Positions 9,840-19,114 of a stretch of DNA of 64,000 nt are shown piece by piece. The notes below the pieces were generated by a model. That model had not been told where the DNA came from. It did no database searches and saw only the letters and a program-made list of their open reading frames with translations. Position 1 is the first letter of the stretch; the number at the start of each line of letters is the position of its first letter. This DNA is from an uncultured Eubacterium sp. (lineage in GTDB: Bacteria; Bacillota; Clostridia; Lachnospirales; Lachnospiraceae), in the NCBI GenBank assembly GCA_947088865.1, contig CAMUHY010000008.1:62001-126000 (forward strand), written 5' to 3'. Position numbers and translations under genes: made by a program.

Positions 9840-10487
9840 TCAATCCTCCACTTTACGTCTTTTATATATTTTACTAGGTCTATATGCTCCATTTTTTATT
9901 ATCTTTCCTGTATCCTCTACAAGGTTTTTTACTTGATTTCTAAAATTTGCTTTAAAAACTTCCTTTCCTATTAATATTTCATATACTTTTTGCAATTGCG
10001 GCAATGTAAATTCTTCATCCATAAGATGAAATATAATAGTACTGTACTGTGCTTTATTTTTCAGTCGTTCTCTGCCATAACCAATTATTTCTTTATGGTC
10101 AAATGCCAACGGTACAACATCGCTCAATACCCAATCCACATCATAAAAGTTTACGGACAAAACTCTTTGCCCTGCATGTTCTTTTAAAATTTGTCTTGAA
10201 ACTAGAGCAAAATAAGATACGGAGACTACTCGATTTCTTGGGTCACGATGAAGATTATCTCCCCAAGTAAAAAGTTGTTCCATATAAACCATTTCTTCAA
10301 TCCCTGTTTCTTCTTTTAAACATCGTCTTGCCGCATGAATCAAGGTTTCATCTTCTTTTACTGCAACACCTGGCAAAGCAAGCATCTTCTGATATGGTTC
10401 TTCTGCTCGCTTCACAAGAAGGACTTTTAATCGATTTTCTTCTATTGTAAATAAGATAAAGTCCACTGCCAATGATATTTTACTCAT
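9840..10487 (-). CDS. nrtR: NrtR: Nudix-related transcriptional regulator of NAD metabolism
   Basis: 215 residues from the ATG at 10487 (GGAGG 7 bases upstream). The N-terminal Nudix-like domain has LPGVAVKEDETLIHAARRCLKEETGIEE; the catalytic REXXEE core is degenerate (CLKEETG), as in NrtR proteins that sense ADP-ribose rather than hydrolyse it. The C-terminal winged-helix part (about 150-215) contains FTLPQLQKVYEILIG and FRNQVKNLVEDTG, the NrtR signature. It is the first gene of an operon with pnuC and nadR and probably represses it through palindromes at 10548-10589. Confidence 0.9.
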   Translation of the reverse strand: MSKISLAVDFILFTIEENRLKVLLVKRAEEPYQKMLALPGVAVKEDETLIHAARRCLKEETGIEEMVYMEQLFTWGDNLHRDPRNRVVSVSYFALVSRQILKEHAGQRVLSVNFYDVDWVLSDVVPLAFDHKEIIGYGRERLKNKAQYSTIIFHLMDEEFTLPQLQKVYEILIGKEVFKANFRNQVKNLVEDTGKIIKNGAYRPSKIYKRRKVED

Positions 10488-10547
10488 ATTAATCCTCCAT
10501 TCTAAAACATAGGAATTGTGCAATAGAAATTTTAAAAAATAGTTTTT

Positions 10548-10597
10548 ACTTAGTAGTTATTTATTACTAAGTTTAGTATAAATTTACTACTATGTCA
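10548..10597 (-). promoter_or_regulatory. Promoter with two palindromic NrtR-like operators
   Basis: On the minus strand, TTGACA (10592-10597) is separated by 17 bases from TAAACT (10569-10574). One inverted repeat, TAGTA-N6-TACTA, lies at 10574-10589 in the spacer, and a second, ACTTAGTA...TACTAAGT, at 10548-10572 covers the -10 and start region. Both share the half-site TAGTA. Occupancy by NrtR would block polymerase, giving autoregulation of the NAD-salvage operon. Confidence 0.7.
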
Positions 10598-10691
10598 AGT
10601 ACCCTTTATATTTTATTTTTAATAAATATCTTTAAAACACATTTATAATTGAATGGAAAATGCTTATTTCCTCTACACAAGTCTATACAAT

Positions 10692-10770
10692 CGAGTAGGG
10701 AGGATTTTCCTCCTACTCACTGCGCGGAGTGCGTCCAGCAAAGCTGCTAATTTCCTTACGCACCCCTTCA
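10692..10770. other. Structured non-coding stretch of unknown role
   Basis: GC-richer than its surroundings, with several inverted repeats: GAGTAGG...CCTACTC around 10692-10718, and GTGCGT...ACGCAC around 10728-10762, the second enclosing AGCAAAGCTGCT. No ORF is seen. It may be a small structured RNA or a remnant of a mobile element; I do not recognise the family. Confidence 0.3.
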
Positions 10771-10773
10771 CAT

Positions 10774-10806
10774 AAAAAAAGAGTTGCCCCTTATAGGCAA
10801 CTCTAT
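10774..10806 (-). terminator. Rho-independent terminator of the patatin gene
   Basis: On the minus strand, GAGTTGCC and GGCAACTC form a stem around a short loop, followed by a run of seven U residues. The stem overlaps the stop codon of the upstream patatin gene. Confidence 0.85.
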
Positions 10807-11519
10807 AACTGTTGTGCCAAAATTCTTTTTGCATCTTCATATCCTAAATTTTTTGCAAACTGAATATATTGCGGTGAAAAATTAATTGTCCCTGATAAAG
10901 TATTTCCCAAATCTTTACTAGGATAAATTTCTATCAGCTCCTGTATAGGATATTGGACTTTATCTATTCTTTGCTTTGTTGACAATCCTATAATCAATAA
11001 TTTTCTAAATCCATTATCATATAGTGGAGTCACAGGCAAATTATCTGCTAAGCCTCCATCCATATATTTTTTATCCTTTATAGATACTTTGGAATAAATG
11101 ACAGGCAATGCGCTTGTAGCAAGCATAATATCAATGGCTTCCTCTTTGGATTTGTTATTGAGCAATCGGTATTCTGGGACTTTTTCATCTTCACATATTG
11201 TATTAAATATGGGAATAGCACTTTTAAGTCTGCTGACATAAACATATTCTTCTAAAATTCCACGAAGCCCTGAACGGTTTGATATTCCATCAAACCAATT
11301 ATTATCAGGTGTAATAAAATCCTCAAATGTAAAATCATCCCACAGTTTATTTATAACTTCAACAGACATGGTAGCATATGCAAAACCATTAATTCCTCCA
11401 ATTGAAGTGCCTGACACTCCACTAATGGTAATATCATATTCTTTTAACGCTCTAAACGCTCCAACCTGATAAGCGCCTTTGGCGCCACCGCCTGACAGTA
11501 CCAGACCAAATCCCTGCAT
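10803..11519 (-). CDS. Patatin-like phospholipase
   Basis: 238 residues with all patatin elements: oxyanion loop GGGAKGAYQVG at the N-terminus, nucleophile Ser in GVSGTSIGG, and the catalytic Asp in MDGGLADNLP. It should be a lipid acyl hydrolase with a Ser-Asp dyad. There is no signal peptide or membrane helix, so it is cytoplasmic or peripherally membrane bound. It stands alone and ends in a strong terminator. A role in phage defence (as in CapV-type CBASS effectors) is not supported, because no cyclase gene is nearby. Confidence 0.9.
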   Translation of the reverse strand: MQGFGLVLSGGGAKGAYQVGAFRALKEYDITISGVSGTSIGGINGFAYATMSVEVINKLWDDFTFEDFITPDNNWFDGISNRSGLRGILEEYVYVSRLKSAIPIFNTICEDEKVPEYRLLNNKSKEEAIDIMLATSALPVIYSKVSIKDKKYMDGGLADNLPVTPLYDNGFRKLLIIGLSTKQRIDKVQYPIQELIEIYPSKDLGNTLSGTINFSPQYIQFAKNLGYEDAKRILAQQL

Positions 11520-11639
11520 AATACCTTTCCATATATTTTTACAAATATATCAAATTATTCAATATTATTATACTATATGATTTGGCATTTATAATTGTTA
11601 CATAGTAAACTATAAAAATTATCTCTATATCTTTTATTC

Positions 11640-12170
11640 CTACAAATCACACTCAAGCTGACAGTCATAAGGTTCTCTTTTTACATGTTCGGCATTGTAT
11701 TCCTTTGCTTCTCTACATCCCATCGCACGATAAAAAGCTTGTGTTTCAACGGCTGAATGTGCAGATATATACAATTTTTTTGCATTGTTTTTCTGTGCAA
11801 AATCCTTTGCAATTGAAAATAATGTTTTACCAATACCCTGACCGCGTACATCTTGTGATACATGAATACTTGATAAATCCATATACTGTAAATCACTCCC
11901 CATCAGGGCGCCTTCAACGGACACAAAGCCTTTTAATTCACCTTCTATAAAAGCTCCATAAACGAGCCCGCCTGTCATTATCGTATTTGTTAAACAGCGT
12001 ACCAACTCTTTATATTCATCATTTCCCCAATCATCAATAAAAGGAGCATTTTTAATAACCCATTTATTATTTTCTTTTCGCCAACAATTTGTGACAACTT
12101 GCCGGCGTTGAAATGTATGAAATAAATCAATATTCAATTCATTTATTTTGATTTCACGATAATTTATCAT
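11640..12170 (-). CDS. GNAT family N-acetyltransferase
   Basis: 176 residues with a GNAT fold. The acetyl-CoA pyrophosphate loop is VRGQGIGKTLF, preceded by the strand DLSSIHVSQD and followed by KKLYISAHSAVETQAFYRAMGC. The substrate cannot be read from the sequence. Its ATG overlaps the stop of the DUF4180 gene by 4 bases (ATGA), so the two are translationally coupled. Confidence 0.88.
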   Translation of the reverse strand: MINYREIKINELNIDLFHTFQRRQVVTNCWRKENNKWVIKNAPFIDDWGNDEYKELVRCLTNTIMTGGLVYGAFIEGELKGFVSVEGALMGSDLQYMDLSSIHVSQDVRGQGIGKTLFSIAKDFAQKNNAKKLYISAHSAVETQAFYRAMGCREAKEYNAEHVKREPYDCQLECDL

Positions 12171-12541
12171 TTTGATTGTGCATTTATCAATTTTTGTATT
12201 GCTTCTTCTTTAGTTGCTACAAAAAAGAAGTTATTGCCATTATTCGATTCATAAATAAAATCTTTTAACGGTTTGCTTGTATAATTGGAGTAATCTCCAT
12301 AAATAGCAAGTTTCACATGATAATTAATAAATTTTTGGAGAATTTCTCCTGCAATACCTGTACTTAAAACAAAAAAGTCCTCACATACTGCTGTTTTGTC
12401 AACTATAATTTTAGTTGCACCTGTTTCATACTTAACGGTCATTGCCAAATCTAAAGCGGATTGTATGTCCACAATTACCTTCTCATCACTGGAAATAACT
12501 GCAATATCCACCCCATCTTTCTTTACATGTTCAATATTCAT
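12167..12541 (-). CDS. DUF4180 domain protein
   Basis: 124 residues, all one domain resembling DUF4180: start VDIAVISSDEKVIVDIQSALDLAMTVKYETGATKIIVDK, middle GIAGEILQKFINYHVKLAIYGD, and end FFVATKEEAIQKL. The alternating strand and helix pattern suggests a STAS-like alpha/beta fold. Function is unknown. It forms a two-gene operon with the downstream acetyltransferase. Confidence 0.8.
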   Translation of the reverse strand: MNIEHVKKDGVDIAVISSDEKVIVDIQSALDLAMTVKYETGATKIIVDKTAVCEDFFVLSTGIAGEILQKFINYHVKLAIYGDYSNYTSKPLKDFIYESNNGNNFFFVATKEEAIQKLINAQSK

Positions 12542-12619
12542 ATCTTAATACCTCCCGCTTTAATTATAGTAAAATATACAATTCTATGCAATAACACTAT
12601 TTTAAAAATTTATTTTGTT

Positions 12620-13606
12620 TTACCCTTTTCTTTTGCCAAGAAAATCAACAATTATGATAATAGCAGGAAATATTACACCTGCAATCACCCAAATAATCCA
12701 ACTATATTTCCAATTATTTGTAGAAAGACTATACCCCAAATATATTGCAGTGGCAATTAGCCAATATACACCAGAAATAGCTGTTATAACAGATTGGTTC
12801 TCTTTTTTCACTTTTGAATAGTCACCCTCTTGTAAGAGTTTTTCATAACTTGCCCATACTATACCACTACGAACAAAGAAGACAACGCCAATACCTACAA
12901 GAACAATAGAAACACAAAGCATAATTGTTAATAGTAATTCATTTTCATCATTAAACATCGCTCCTCCAAAAAAAGGAATTAAAGCCATAATACAAAAACT
13001 TGTTCCAATTATATTATTTCTTGTATATGTTCTGTTATATTGAGCTTTTCGCTCTGCAACCATTCCGCTGACACCATACTCTGTTTCAAATACTTCTTTC
13101 TCTAAATAGTTAAATGCTGCCGTTTTCCTGTCACTTGAAATAAATATAGCAACTGCTATTGTGACGAGGGTAAGCAGAATAATCATTCCAATTCCTCCAG
13201 CCATATTATCCGTTAAGCCATATTCTGGAATTTCGCTGACTATTCCTAATATCAATAGACATATAGGCGATAAAATACATAAAAAAGTACCCAATGCTAT
13301 TGATTTTGATGTCATTGCTTTTACAGAAAGAAAAGCATTTGCTTCTTCCATAGATACACGCCTCAATGTAGATGCTTCATCAAATGAAATACTGCCCCCT
13401 ACATCTTCAATTTCATCCTTAAGTAAATAATCTGTACTTACATTGAACAACTCCGAAAGACGAATCATTTTTCCCAAGTCTGGAACAGACTGCGCCCCTT
13501 CCCATTTTGAAACAGATTGTCTTGTAACATTCATTTGTTCAGCTAATTCTTCTTGTGACCAACCAGCTTTTTTACGGAGCTGTATTAGTTTGTCTGCAAA
13601 AATCAT
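12620..13606 (-). CDS. Membrane-anchored XRE-type helix-turn-helix regulator
   Basis: 328 residues. The N-terminal XRE HTH (about 5-60) contains WSQEELAEQMNVTRQSVSKWEG and SVPDLGKMIRLSELFNVSTDYLL. The rest has six hydrophobic helices, which would place the DNA-binding domain at the inner membrane face. Such fusions are common in Firmicutes and are thought to sense membrane or signal changes. A divergent DMT transporter starts 264 bases away and could be its target, but this is inference. Confidence 0.87.
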   Translation of the reverse strand: MIFADKLIQLRKKAGWSQEELAEQMNVTRQSVSKWEGAQSVPDLGKMIRLSELFNVSTDYLLKDEIEDVGGSISFDEASTLRRVSMEEANAFLSVKAMTSKSIALGTFLCILSPICLLILGIVSEIPEYGLTDNMAGGIGMIILLTLVTIAVAIFISSDRKTAAFNYLEKEVFETEYGVSGMVAERKAQYNRTYTRNNIIGTSFCIMALIPFFGGAMFNDENELLLTIMLCVSIVLVGIGVVFFVRSGIVWASYEKLLQEGDYSKVKKENQSVITAISGVYWLIATAIYLGYSLSTNNWKYSWIIWVIAGVIFPAIIIIVDFLGKRKG

Positions 13607-13869
13607 TATTATCTCCTCCTTGTATGATTATTGTACGTGTATTGTATCAATTTATCAAGTTGCCTGCTACCAATCGGCACCATTCAATATGTCAACTGCA
13701 AGTTGCATCTATCGTATTTATAGGAATTTTACTTATTTTATTTTCTAATACTATTTTTTATTTTTTAGCACAATCAAACACAAAATTATTTTACTTATCT
13801 ATAAAAATGCTATATACTAGAACAAAAATGAGTTGTTTGTACAAAAGTAATGCAGAAATGAGGATAAAA

Positions 13870-14754
13870 ATGAATAGCAAAAAAGCAGAATTACTTATGG
13901 CAAGCGTTGCACTTGCATGGGGAAGTTCCTATCTATTGATGAAAGTAGGTTTAAACAGCATATCACCATTTAATTTAATTGCACTCCGTTTTGGGATTGC
14001 CTTTATCTTTATGACTTTATTATTTCATAAACATTTTAACAAACTAACCTTTTCTATATTAAGAAAAGGATTACTAATGGGTGTTATTCTCTTTCTTGTT
14101 TTTACAGGAATGGTATGCGGCGTGAATCATACAACTGCTTCAGCAGCAGGTTTTCTAACAAGTACCACTGTTATACTTGTTCCTATTTTAGAATGTATGA
14201 TAAGGAAAAAACTGCCTCAAAGAAAAATTGTATTCAGTGTTTTACTTGTTATGATAGGATTGTATTTTCTTACAGTACAAGAAAATGTATCTATTGATGC
14301 AGGCGCTATATATTGTCTTTTTGGCGCTTTATCCTATGCTATTTATATTATTGTGATGGACAAAATTGCAAAAGAAGAAGATACATTACTAATTAGTATT
14401 CTTCAATTAGGTGTAGCTTCTTTTTTAGGTATTATTTTTATGATTTTATTTGAAACACCTCATTTGCCAGCAACATCTTTACAGTGGGCAGCTATCATAT
14501 GCTTGGGGTTACTTTGCAGCGCCTATGGTTTTGTCGTTCAACCCATTGCACAAAAGCATACCACTCCAGAAAGAATTGGTCTTATTTTCTCATTAGAACC
14601 TGTTTTTTCTGCTATTTTATCCTACATATTTTTACATGAAACACTTGGAATAAAAGGGTATATTGGTGCTGTTCTCGTTTTTGGCGGCGTTGTTTTTTCA
14701 AAATTAAAATCGCCCAATTATTCAAACACTCAAATAAAGAAAGAAACAGGTTAA
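13870..14754 (+). CDS. DMT superfamily (EamA) transporter
   Basis: The ATG at 13870 is preferred because AGGA lies 5 bases upstream and the sequence from there (KKAELLMASVALAWGSSYLLMKVGL) is the usual EamA start; the frame is open further upstream but carries no family sequence. 294 residues with ten hydrophobic helices in two EamA repeats; the second contains PERIGLIFSLEPVFSAILSYIFLHE. Probably exports a metabolite; the substrate is unknown. The ABC genes begin 21 bases after its stop and could be co-transcribed. Confidence 0.9.
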   Translation: MNSKKAELLMASVALAWGSSYLLMKVGLNSISPFNLIALRFGIAFIFMTLLFHKHFNKLTFSILRKGLLMGVILFLVFTGMVCGVNHTTASAAGFLTSTTVILVPILECMIRKKLPQRKIVFSVLLVMIGLYFLTVQENVSIDAGAIYCLFGALSYAIYIIVMDKIAKEEDTLLISILQLGVASFLGIIFMILFETPHLPATSLQWAAIICLGLLCSAYGFVVQPIAQKHTTPERIGLIFSLEPVFSAILSYIFLHETLGIKGYIGAVLVFGGVVFSKLKSPNYSNTQIKKETG

Positions 14755-14775
14755 TCGAAAGGCATGGTTATTTAA

Positions 14776-15438
14776 ATGAATATATTAGAAGCTGTTTCTA
14801 TTTCAAAAACATTCACAAATGGAGATTTATTTTTAAAGGCATTAGACAATATTTCATTGACTGTCACAGAAGGAGAATTTATTGTAATAATAGGCACTTC
14901 TGGAAGTGGAAAATCTACTTTACTCAACATTTTAGGAGGACTGGAATATCCAACACATGGATATATTCTTATAAACGGAATAAATATCACTAATTTATCA
15001 GAAGAACAGCGTACTCAATTTCGCCTGCATCATATTGGCTTTGTCTTTCAAAATTATAATTTAATTCCTGTAATTAATATATTAGAAAATATTATTTTGC
15101 CTGCAAAATTAATGGGTAGAACAATTGATGAAATAGAAGTTAAAAAATTAGTATCCAAACTAGGTATTTCAGATAAGCTGTACTATATGCCAAACGCACT
15201 GTCTGGCGGACAACAGCAGAGAGTAGCAATAGCAAGGGCATTATACACAAGACCAAAACTTCTTTTGGCAGATGAGCCTACTGGAAATCTGGATTCTAAA
15301 TCGGAAATGAAAACGATTCATTTAATGCGGGAAATGTGTGATGAATACAAACAAACAATGATTGTTGTAACACATGATAAAAAAATCACACAATTAGCAG
15401 ACAGGGTCATTCAAATTGAAGATGGAAAGGTCGTCTAA
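14776..15438 (+). CDS. ABC transporter ATP-binding protein (MacB/LolD/BceA type)
   Basis: 220 residues, the usual size for this subfamily. Walker A is GTSGSGKST, the signature LSGGQQQRVAIARAL, and Walker B LLLADEPTGNLD; the Q-loop region is FVFQNYNLIPV. It pairs with the FtsX-type permease that overlaps its 3' end. Members act in lipoprotein release, peptide-antibiotic detoxification or export. No two-component system is adjacent, so the Bce type is less likely to be confirmed from context. Confidence 0.92.
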   Translation: MNILEAVSISKTFTNGDLFLKALDNISLTVTEGEFIVIIGTSGSGKSTLLNILGGLEYPTHGYILINGINITNLSEEQRTQFRLHHIGFVFQNYNLIPVINILENIILPAKLMGRTIDEIEVKKLVSKLGISDKLYYMPNALSGGQQQRVAIARALYTRPKLLLADEPTGNLDSKSEMKTIHLMREMCDEYKQTMIVVTHDKKITQLADRVIQIEDGKVV

Positions 15439-15442
15439 CGAA

Positions 15443-18061
15443 ATGAACACAACCTATAATATAAACCAGCCTATAAAAAAAGTTCTTATAAAAGCTTATT
15501 GCCATGAAAATAAAAAACGAAATTTGCTGTTATTTATCTGTATTACATTAACCATAATAATTCTATTTTGTACTATAAGTATGCTTTATGGAAAACTTCA
15601 AATAGATACACTTAACAATATACGCTCTGATGGCATGTCTGTATCAACTTATATAGAAAATGGAACAAAAAATTGTGTTTTACAACTAAATCATTTATCT
15701 TATGTAAAGGAAACAGGGTTAGAAAAAAAAGCAGGCAAATTGATAAAAGACCAACAAACCTATTCTACATGTGTTGTGCTTGATATTTCTGCATATGAAA
15801 ATATGATTTTACCAGCCCTTGTTGATGTACAAGGAACATATCCGCAAAAAGCAAACGAAATCATGCTATCAACAAAAACTTTAAATTATCTAGGAATAGA
15901 AAATTATAAATTGGGAATGACTATTTCTTTAGATTTCTATTGGAATGATATATTTTGCACAACACTTACTGGAACACAAGATTTTATTTTATCTGGATAC
16001 TATACAGACTTACAAAATACAATGTCTGAATATTCCGCTTCTTATATCTCTGAAAAACGCCTGCAAGACGCTTCCATCGAACTATTCCCATGTCAAATTT
16101 TAATAGATGTTGATAAACCTTATTTAAAAGGAACACAAATAGAATTACACCTTTATAAAAATCTCACCTTATCTTACGGACAGCGAATAGTAAGCTTAGA
16201 CTCTGCATCTTATCGAGCTATGGAGGGCATTATTGGCGGATATGGCGCTGCCATTATTTTTTGTTTTATTGTTTTGCTTGTATTATTTCTTTTTGTGTAC
16301 AACATACTCTATATATCAATGGATAAAGATATCCGTCAATATGGACTGCTTAAAGTATTAGGTGCTTCCAATAAACAAATTAAAAAAATTATAAACGCTC
16401 AATTACTTCAAATTTGTTTTACTGGAAGCATACTAAGCATCATAATTTCAAATATTATAATGGGTATCATTTATCCTCAAATTATAAACAACTTTTATCC
16501 AGATATAAATAAAGGGTATGTAAATAACTTTTATTTAATTATTATCTGTTTCATTGTATGTATAACAGTATTTTTTGCATCTAATATAGCATTTAGAAAA
16601 ATGTTGAAATTAAGCCCTATACAAACTATAAAATATGAAAATATTGATACAGTACCTAAAAAAAATAAAAACAAAAAAAGAGAGAAATTTAAAATATCTC
16701 AAAAGAAATCTTTTAGTATTTCTAAAAAAATAGACCCTCTTTTGCAAATTGCATGGGGAAATATTATCCGTTCAAAGAAAAAATTTATTTTGACTGTATT
16801 TTCTTTAACATTAGGCGGAGAAATTGCATTTGCTTCAAGCGTAATTGTAAATGGAACCGATTTGATGAATCAATTGCAAAAAAATCCAGACTTTCAAATA
16901 AGTTTAACACAAGAAGCTTGTAAAACATTAATAGAAACTTCCAAAGAAATATCCAAAATGATTCTATTTAATGATTCGATGATAACCCAAATAACAAATA
17001 CAATAGATATCAATACGAATAATATTTCAAAAACAGAAGGTTTTTTTCCTATTGTTAATAAACAAGGAAACGAAAGTCTGCGCATATTCAATTTAAATCA
17101 GCAAAATGACCCATTAATCATTATACAAAAATTAAATAATAATGAATTAGAAGAATTAAAAACATATGTAACAAAAAATAAGATAACAGTTGACTGGAAC
17201 ACATTTGAACAATATAATGGCATATTTATTTTACATAATCATTTAATATCAGAATATTCTCAAAAAACAACCGCTGATTATATTGGACACAATATTGGCG
17301 TGTATGATTTAGTCCCTGTTGGTACAGATATGTCCAATTACACCCCATTTCAGCTAATAAATTGCGGATATATAGACATTGCTAATAACGATTTTCCAGA
17401 ATTAAATTTTCTATGGAATAAAGAAAATACAATTTATTTGATTGTATCAAATGATACATTTAATACCCTTTCCAACCATTTAACAAGACAGACATTTCAA
17501 ATTTCCTTTCATGTTCAAAAAAATAAAGAGCCTGAAATTAAAAATAAAATAAAACAATGGATACAAGCAACAAATATGGAATTTCAATCAAAAGGACATT
17601 CTCCAAAGTTAAATTTATTATCTGTTGAATGTAATTCCGATATCATTGCTGCCAATCGCAATTATATCGTTATTACCCGATTTATCATGTATACAATTAG
17701 TATATTTTTAATTTTTATTGGCATTATTAATTATTTCAATATTATGATTACCAATATAATAATGAGAAAGCGGGAATTTACTATCATGGAAAGCATTGGA
17801 TTAACCAAAAAACAATTACAGTATATGCTGATGTTAGAAGGTTTGTTTTATTGCTTTATTATTATAGCATTATGGGGAACAATAGGAAGCGGGATTCTTT
17901 ATCTATTAGGAATATATATGCAAAGCAAATTATCTTATTTTATATTTCGATATCCATTAGAATTATTTATAGGAATCAGTATTATTTTAATAGCAATTTG
18001 TATTTTGATTCCTTATAATATGTATAAAATAAATAATAAACAAAAAAACATAATAAATTAA
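15443..18061 (+). CDS. FtsX-like ABC transporter permease
   Basis: 872 residues from the ATG at 15443; an earlier ATG at 15416 overlaps the ATPase gene and adds nine residues without a better ribosome-binding site. One N-terminal helix is followed by an extracytoplasmic domain, three helices with the FtsX motif QYGLLKVLGASNKQIKKI, another helix at about 470 and large second outer domain, and a final three-helix block with REFTIMESIGLTKKQLQYML. This is the 4+4-helix duplicated FtsX layout. It probably acts as an extruder or mechanotransmitter driven by the upstream ATPase. Confidence 0.9.
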   Translation: MNTTYNINQPIKKVLIKAYCHENKKRNLLLFICITLTIIILFCTISMLYGKLQIDTLNNIRSDGMSVSTYIENGTKNCVLQLNHLSYVKETGLEKKAGKLIKDQQTYSTCVVLDISAYENMILPALVDVQGTYPQKANEIMLSTKTLNYLGIENYKLGMTISLDFYWNDIFCTTLTGTQDFILSGYYTDLQNTMSEYSASYISEKRLQDASIELFPCQILIDVDKPYLKGTQIELHLYKNLTLSYGQRIVSLDSASYRAMEGIIGGYGAAIIFCFIVLLVLFLFVYNILYISMDKDIRQYGLLKVLGASNKQIKKIINAQLLQICFTGSILSIIISNIIMGIIYPQIINNFYPDINKGYVNNFYLIIICFIVCITVFFASNIAFRKMLKLSPIQTIKYENIDTVPKKNKNKKREKFKISQKKSFSISKKIDPLLQIAWGNIIRSKKKFILTVFSLTLGGEIAFASSVIVNGTDLMNQLQKNPDFQISLTQEACKTLIETSKEISKMILFNDSMITQITNTIDINTNNISKTEGFFPIVNKQGNESLRIFNLNQQNDPLIIIQKLNNNELEELKTYVTKNKITVDWNTFEQYNGIFILHNHLISEYSQKTTADYIGHNIGVYDLVPVGTDMSNYTPFQLINCGYIDIANNDFPELNFLWNKENTIYLIVSNDTFNTLSNHLTRQTFQISFHVQKNKEPEIKNKIKQWIQATNMEFQSKGHSPKLNLLSVECNSDIIAANRNYIVITRFIMYTISIFLIFIGIINYFNIMITNIIMRKREFTIMESIGLTKKQLQYMLMLEGLFYCFIIIALWGTIGSGILYLLGIYMQSKLSYFIFRYPLELFIGISIILIAICILIPYNMYKINNKQKNIIN

Positions 18062-18141
18062 AAATAAAAGCAAATAAAAATTGCATATGCTATAATGCCA
18101 ATAGGCTAAAAAAAGCGATAAGTCCATTTGGACAAAAGAAT

Positions 18142-18180
18142 GAATCCCTCACCTGTATGTGCGTACAGTGAGGGATTCTT
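18142..18180. terminator. Strong hairpin terminator after the ABC operon
   Basis: GAATCCCTCAC...GTGAGGGATTC form a long stem with an inner CTGTA/TACAG helix, followed on the plus strand by TTCTTT. It separates the ABC operon from the convergent lipoprotein gene. Confidence 0.8.
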
Positions 18181-18251
18181 CTTTGCTTTATGTAATGTCA
18201 ACATTTCTTTTACAATAATTTGTTTTATTCAATATTTTTAATTCTCAATTC

Positions 18252-18893
18252 TTATTTTTTGTTAGACCAATCAACATCGTATTGCTTTTCAACATAAAAG
18301 TTCTGTAACTGTCCTTCCCAAGAAAAAGACAGGAAATATTTATATTCGGTCATAGATGCCGGAGAAAACCACATATTATCATCACCTGTAAAATCTGGAA
18401 ACATCTCTTTTGCCTTATCTCTAGTCAATTCATTTACAGATACTCCATTAAACTGAATATTATCTAAATAGCTTCTGTCTTCACTCAAAAAAGTAAACTC
18501 CAAACGAGCAATTACGGAGTCTCCCATCTTTACACTTTTTTCATCCGTAGCAAGCGATATCAGTGCAGAAAGAGAATCATTTATCTGAATGCTGCCGCCT
18601 GTATAATAACTATTTGCTTCCAATTCTTGATTTGGGTCAATCTCATATTTATTGATTTGCTTATCTGCTGTCATTTCAGATACAGTCACTTTAAATCCTT
18701 TATCTAACAAAGTGCTAACGGTTGTTTGTCCTACTAAAATTTCTTGTCCTTCAATGGTGATAGGATATAATTTTTCTTCTGGTTTATTGGCTGTTTTATC
18801 ATCTTTGTTTTCATTAGAACAACCAGTCAATGTCATTACAATAAAAATCAATGACAATCCTACAAAACTCCATTTTTTTAATAATCTTTTCAT
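18252..18893 (-). CDS. Predicted lipoprotein of unknown function
   Basis: 213 residues from the ATG at 18893 (AGGG 6 bases before; an ATG four codons upstream is weaker). The signal peptide is lysine-rich (KRLLKKW), then a hydrophobic stretch and the lipobox LTGC, so the protein is lipid-anchored outside the membrane. The mature part starts with a charged linker (NENKDDKTANKPEEKL) and contains ITIEGQEILVGQTTVSTLLDKGF, a short pattern seen in small Firmicute surface lipoproteins. No enzymatic motif is visible. Confidence 0.75.
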   Translation of the reverse strand: MKRLLKKWSFVGLSLIFIVMTLTGCSNENKDDKTANKPEEKLYPITIEGQEILVGQTTVSTLLDKGFKVTVSEMTADKQINKYEIDPNQELEANSYYTGGSIQINDSLSALISLATDEKSVKMGDSVIARLEFTFLSEDRSYLDNIQFNGVSVNELTRDKAKEMFPDFTGDDNMWFSPASMTEYKYFLSFSWEGQLQNFYVEKQYDVDWSNKK

Positions 18894-19075
18894 AGTTACC
18901 CTCATTTCTGCTTTTCAAAAGCGCAAATCAAAACCTTGTCCTTTATTTATAGATTTTTAGAACAAATGTTTGTATTATTGTAGCACAATAACCATAAAAT
19001 AGCAAGTCTTACTTCTGTTAAAATAATAAAAAATTCAATTTATATAAGTTAAAACAAAGCAAATATTGACCATTT

Positions 19076-19107
19076 GCTATGCTACTTCCTTGATGAGGTT
19101 AAATAAT
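19076..19107 (+). repeat. Fragment of the dispersed TTGATRAGGTTAAA element
   Basis: The sequence GCTACTTCCTTGATGAGGTTAAA-like end matches the 3' ends of the longer hairpin elements at 33.9, 38.6, 39.2, 40.0 and 43.3 kb. Only the terminal part is visible here. Confidence 0.45.
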
Positions 19108-19114
19108 AATTATT

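Noticed and set aside
10803-11519. CBASS-type phospholipase effector
   Set aside because: No nucleotidyltransferase cyclase or accessory gene is adjacent; it is a lone patatin with its own terminator.
13555-13869. Long N-terminal extension of the DMT transporter
   Set aside because: The upstream frame overlaps the divergent XRE gene and promoter region, is not family-like, and the ribosome-binding site is at 13870.
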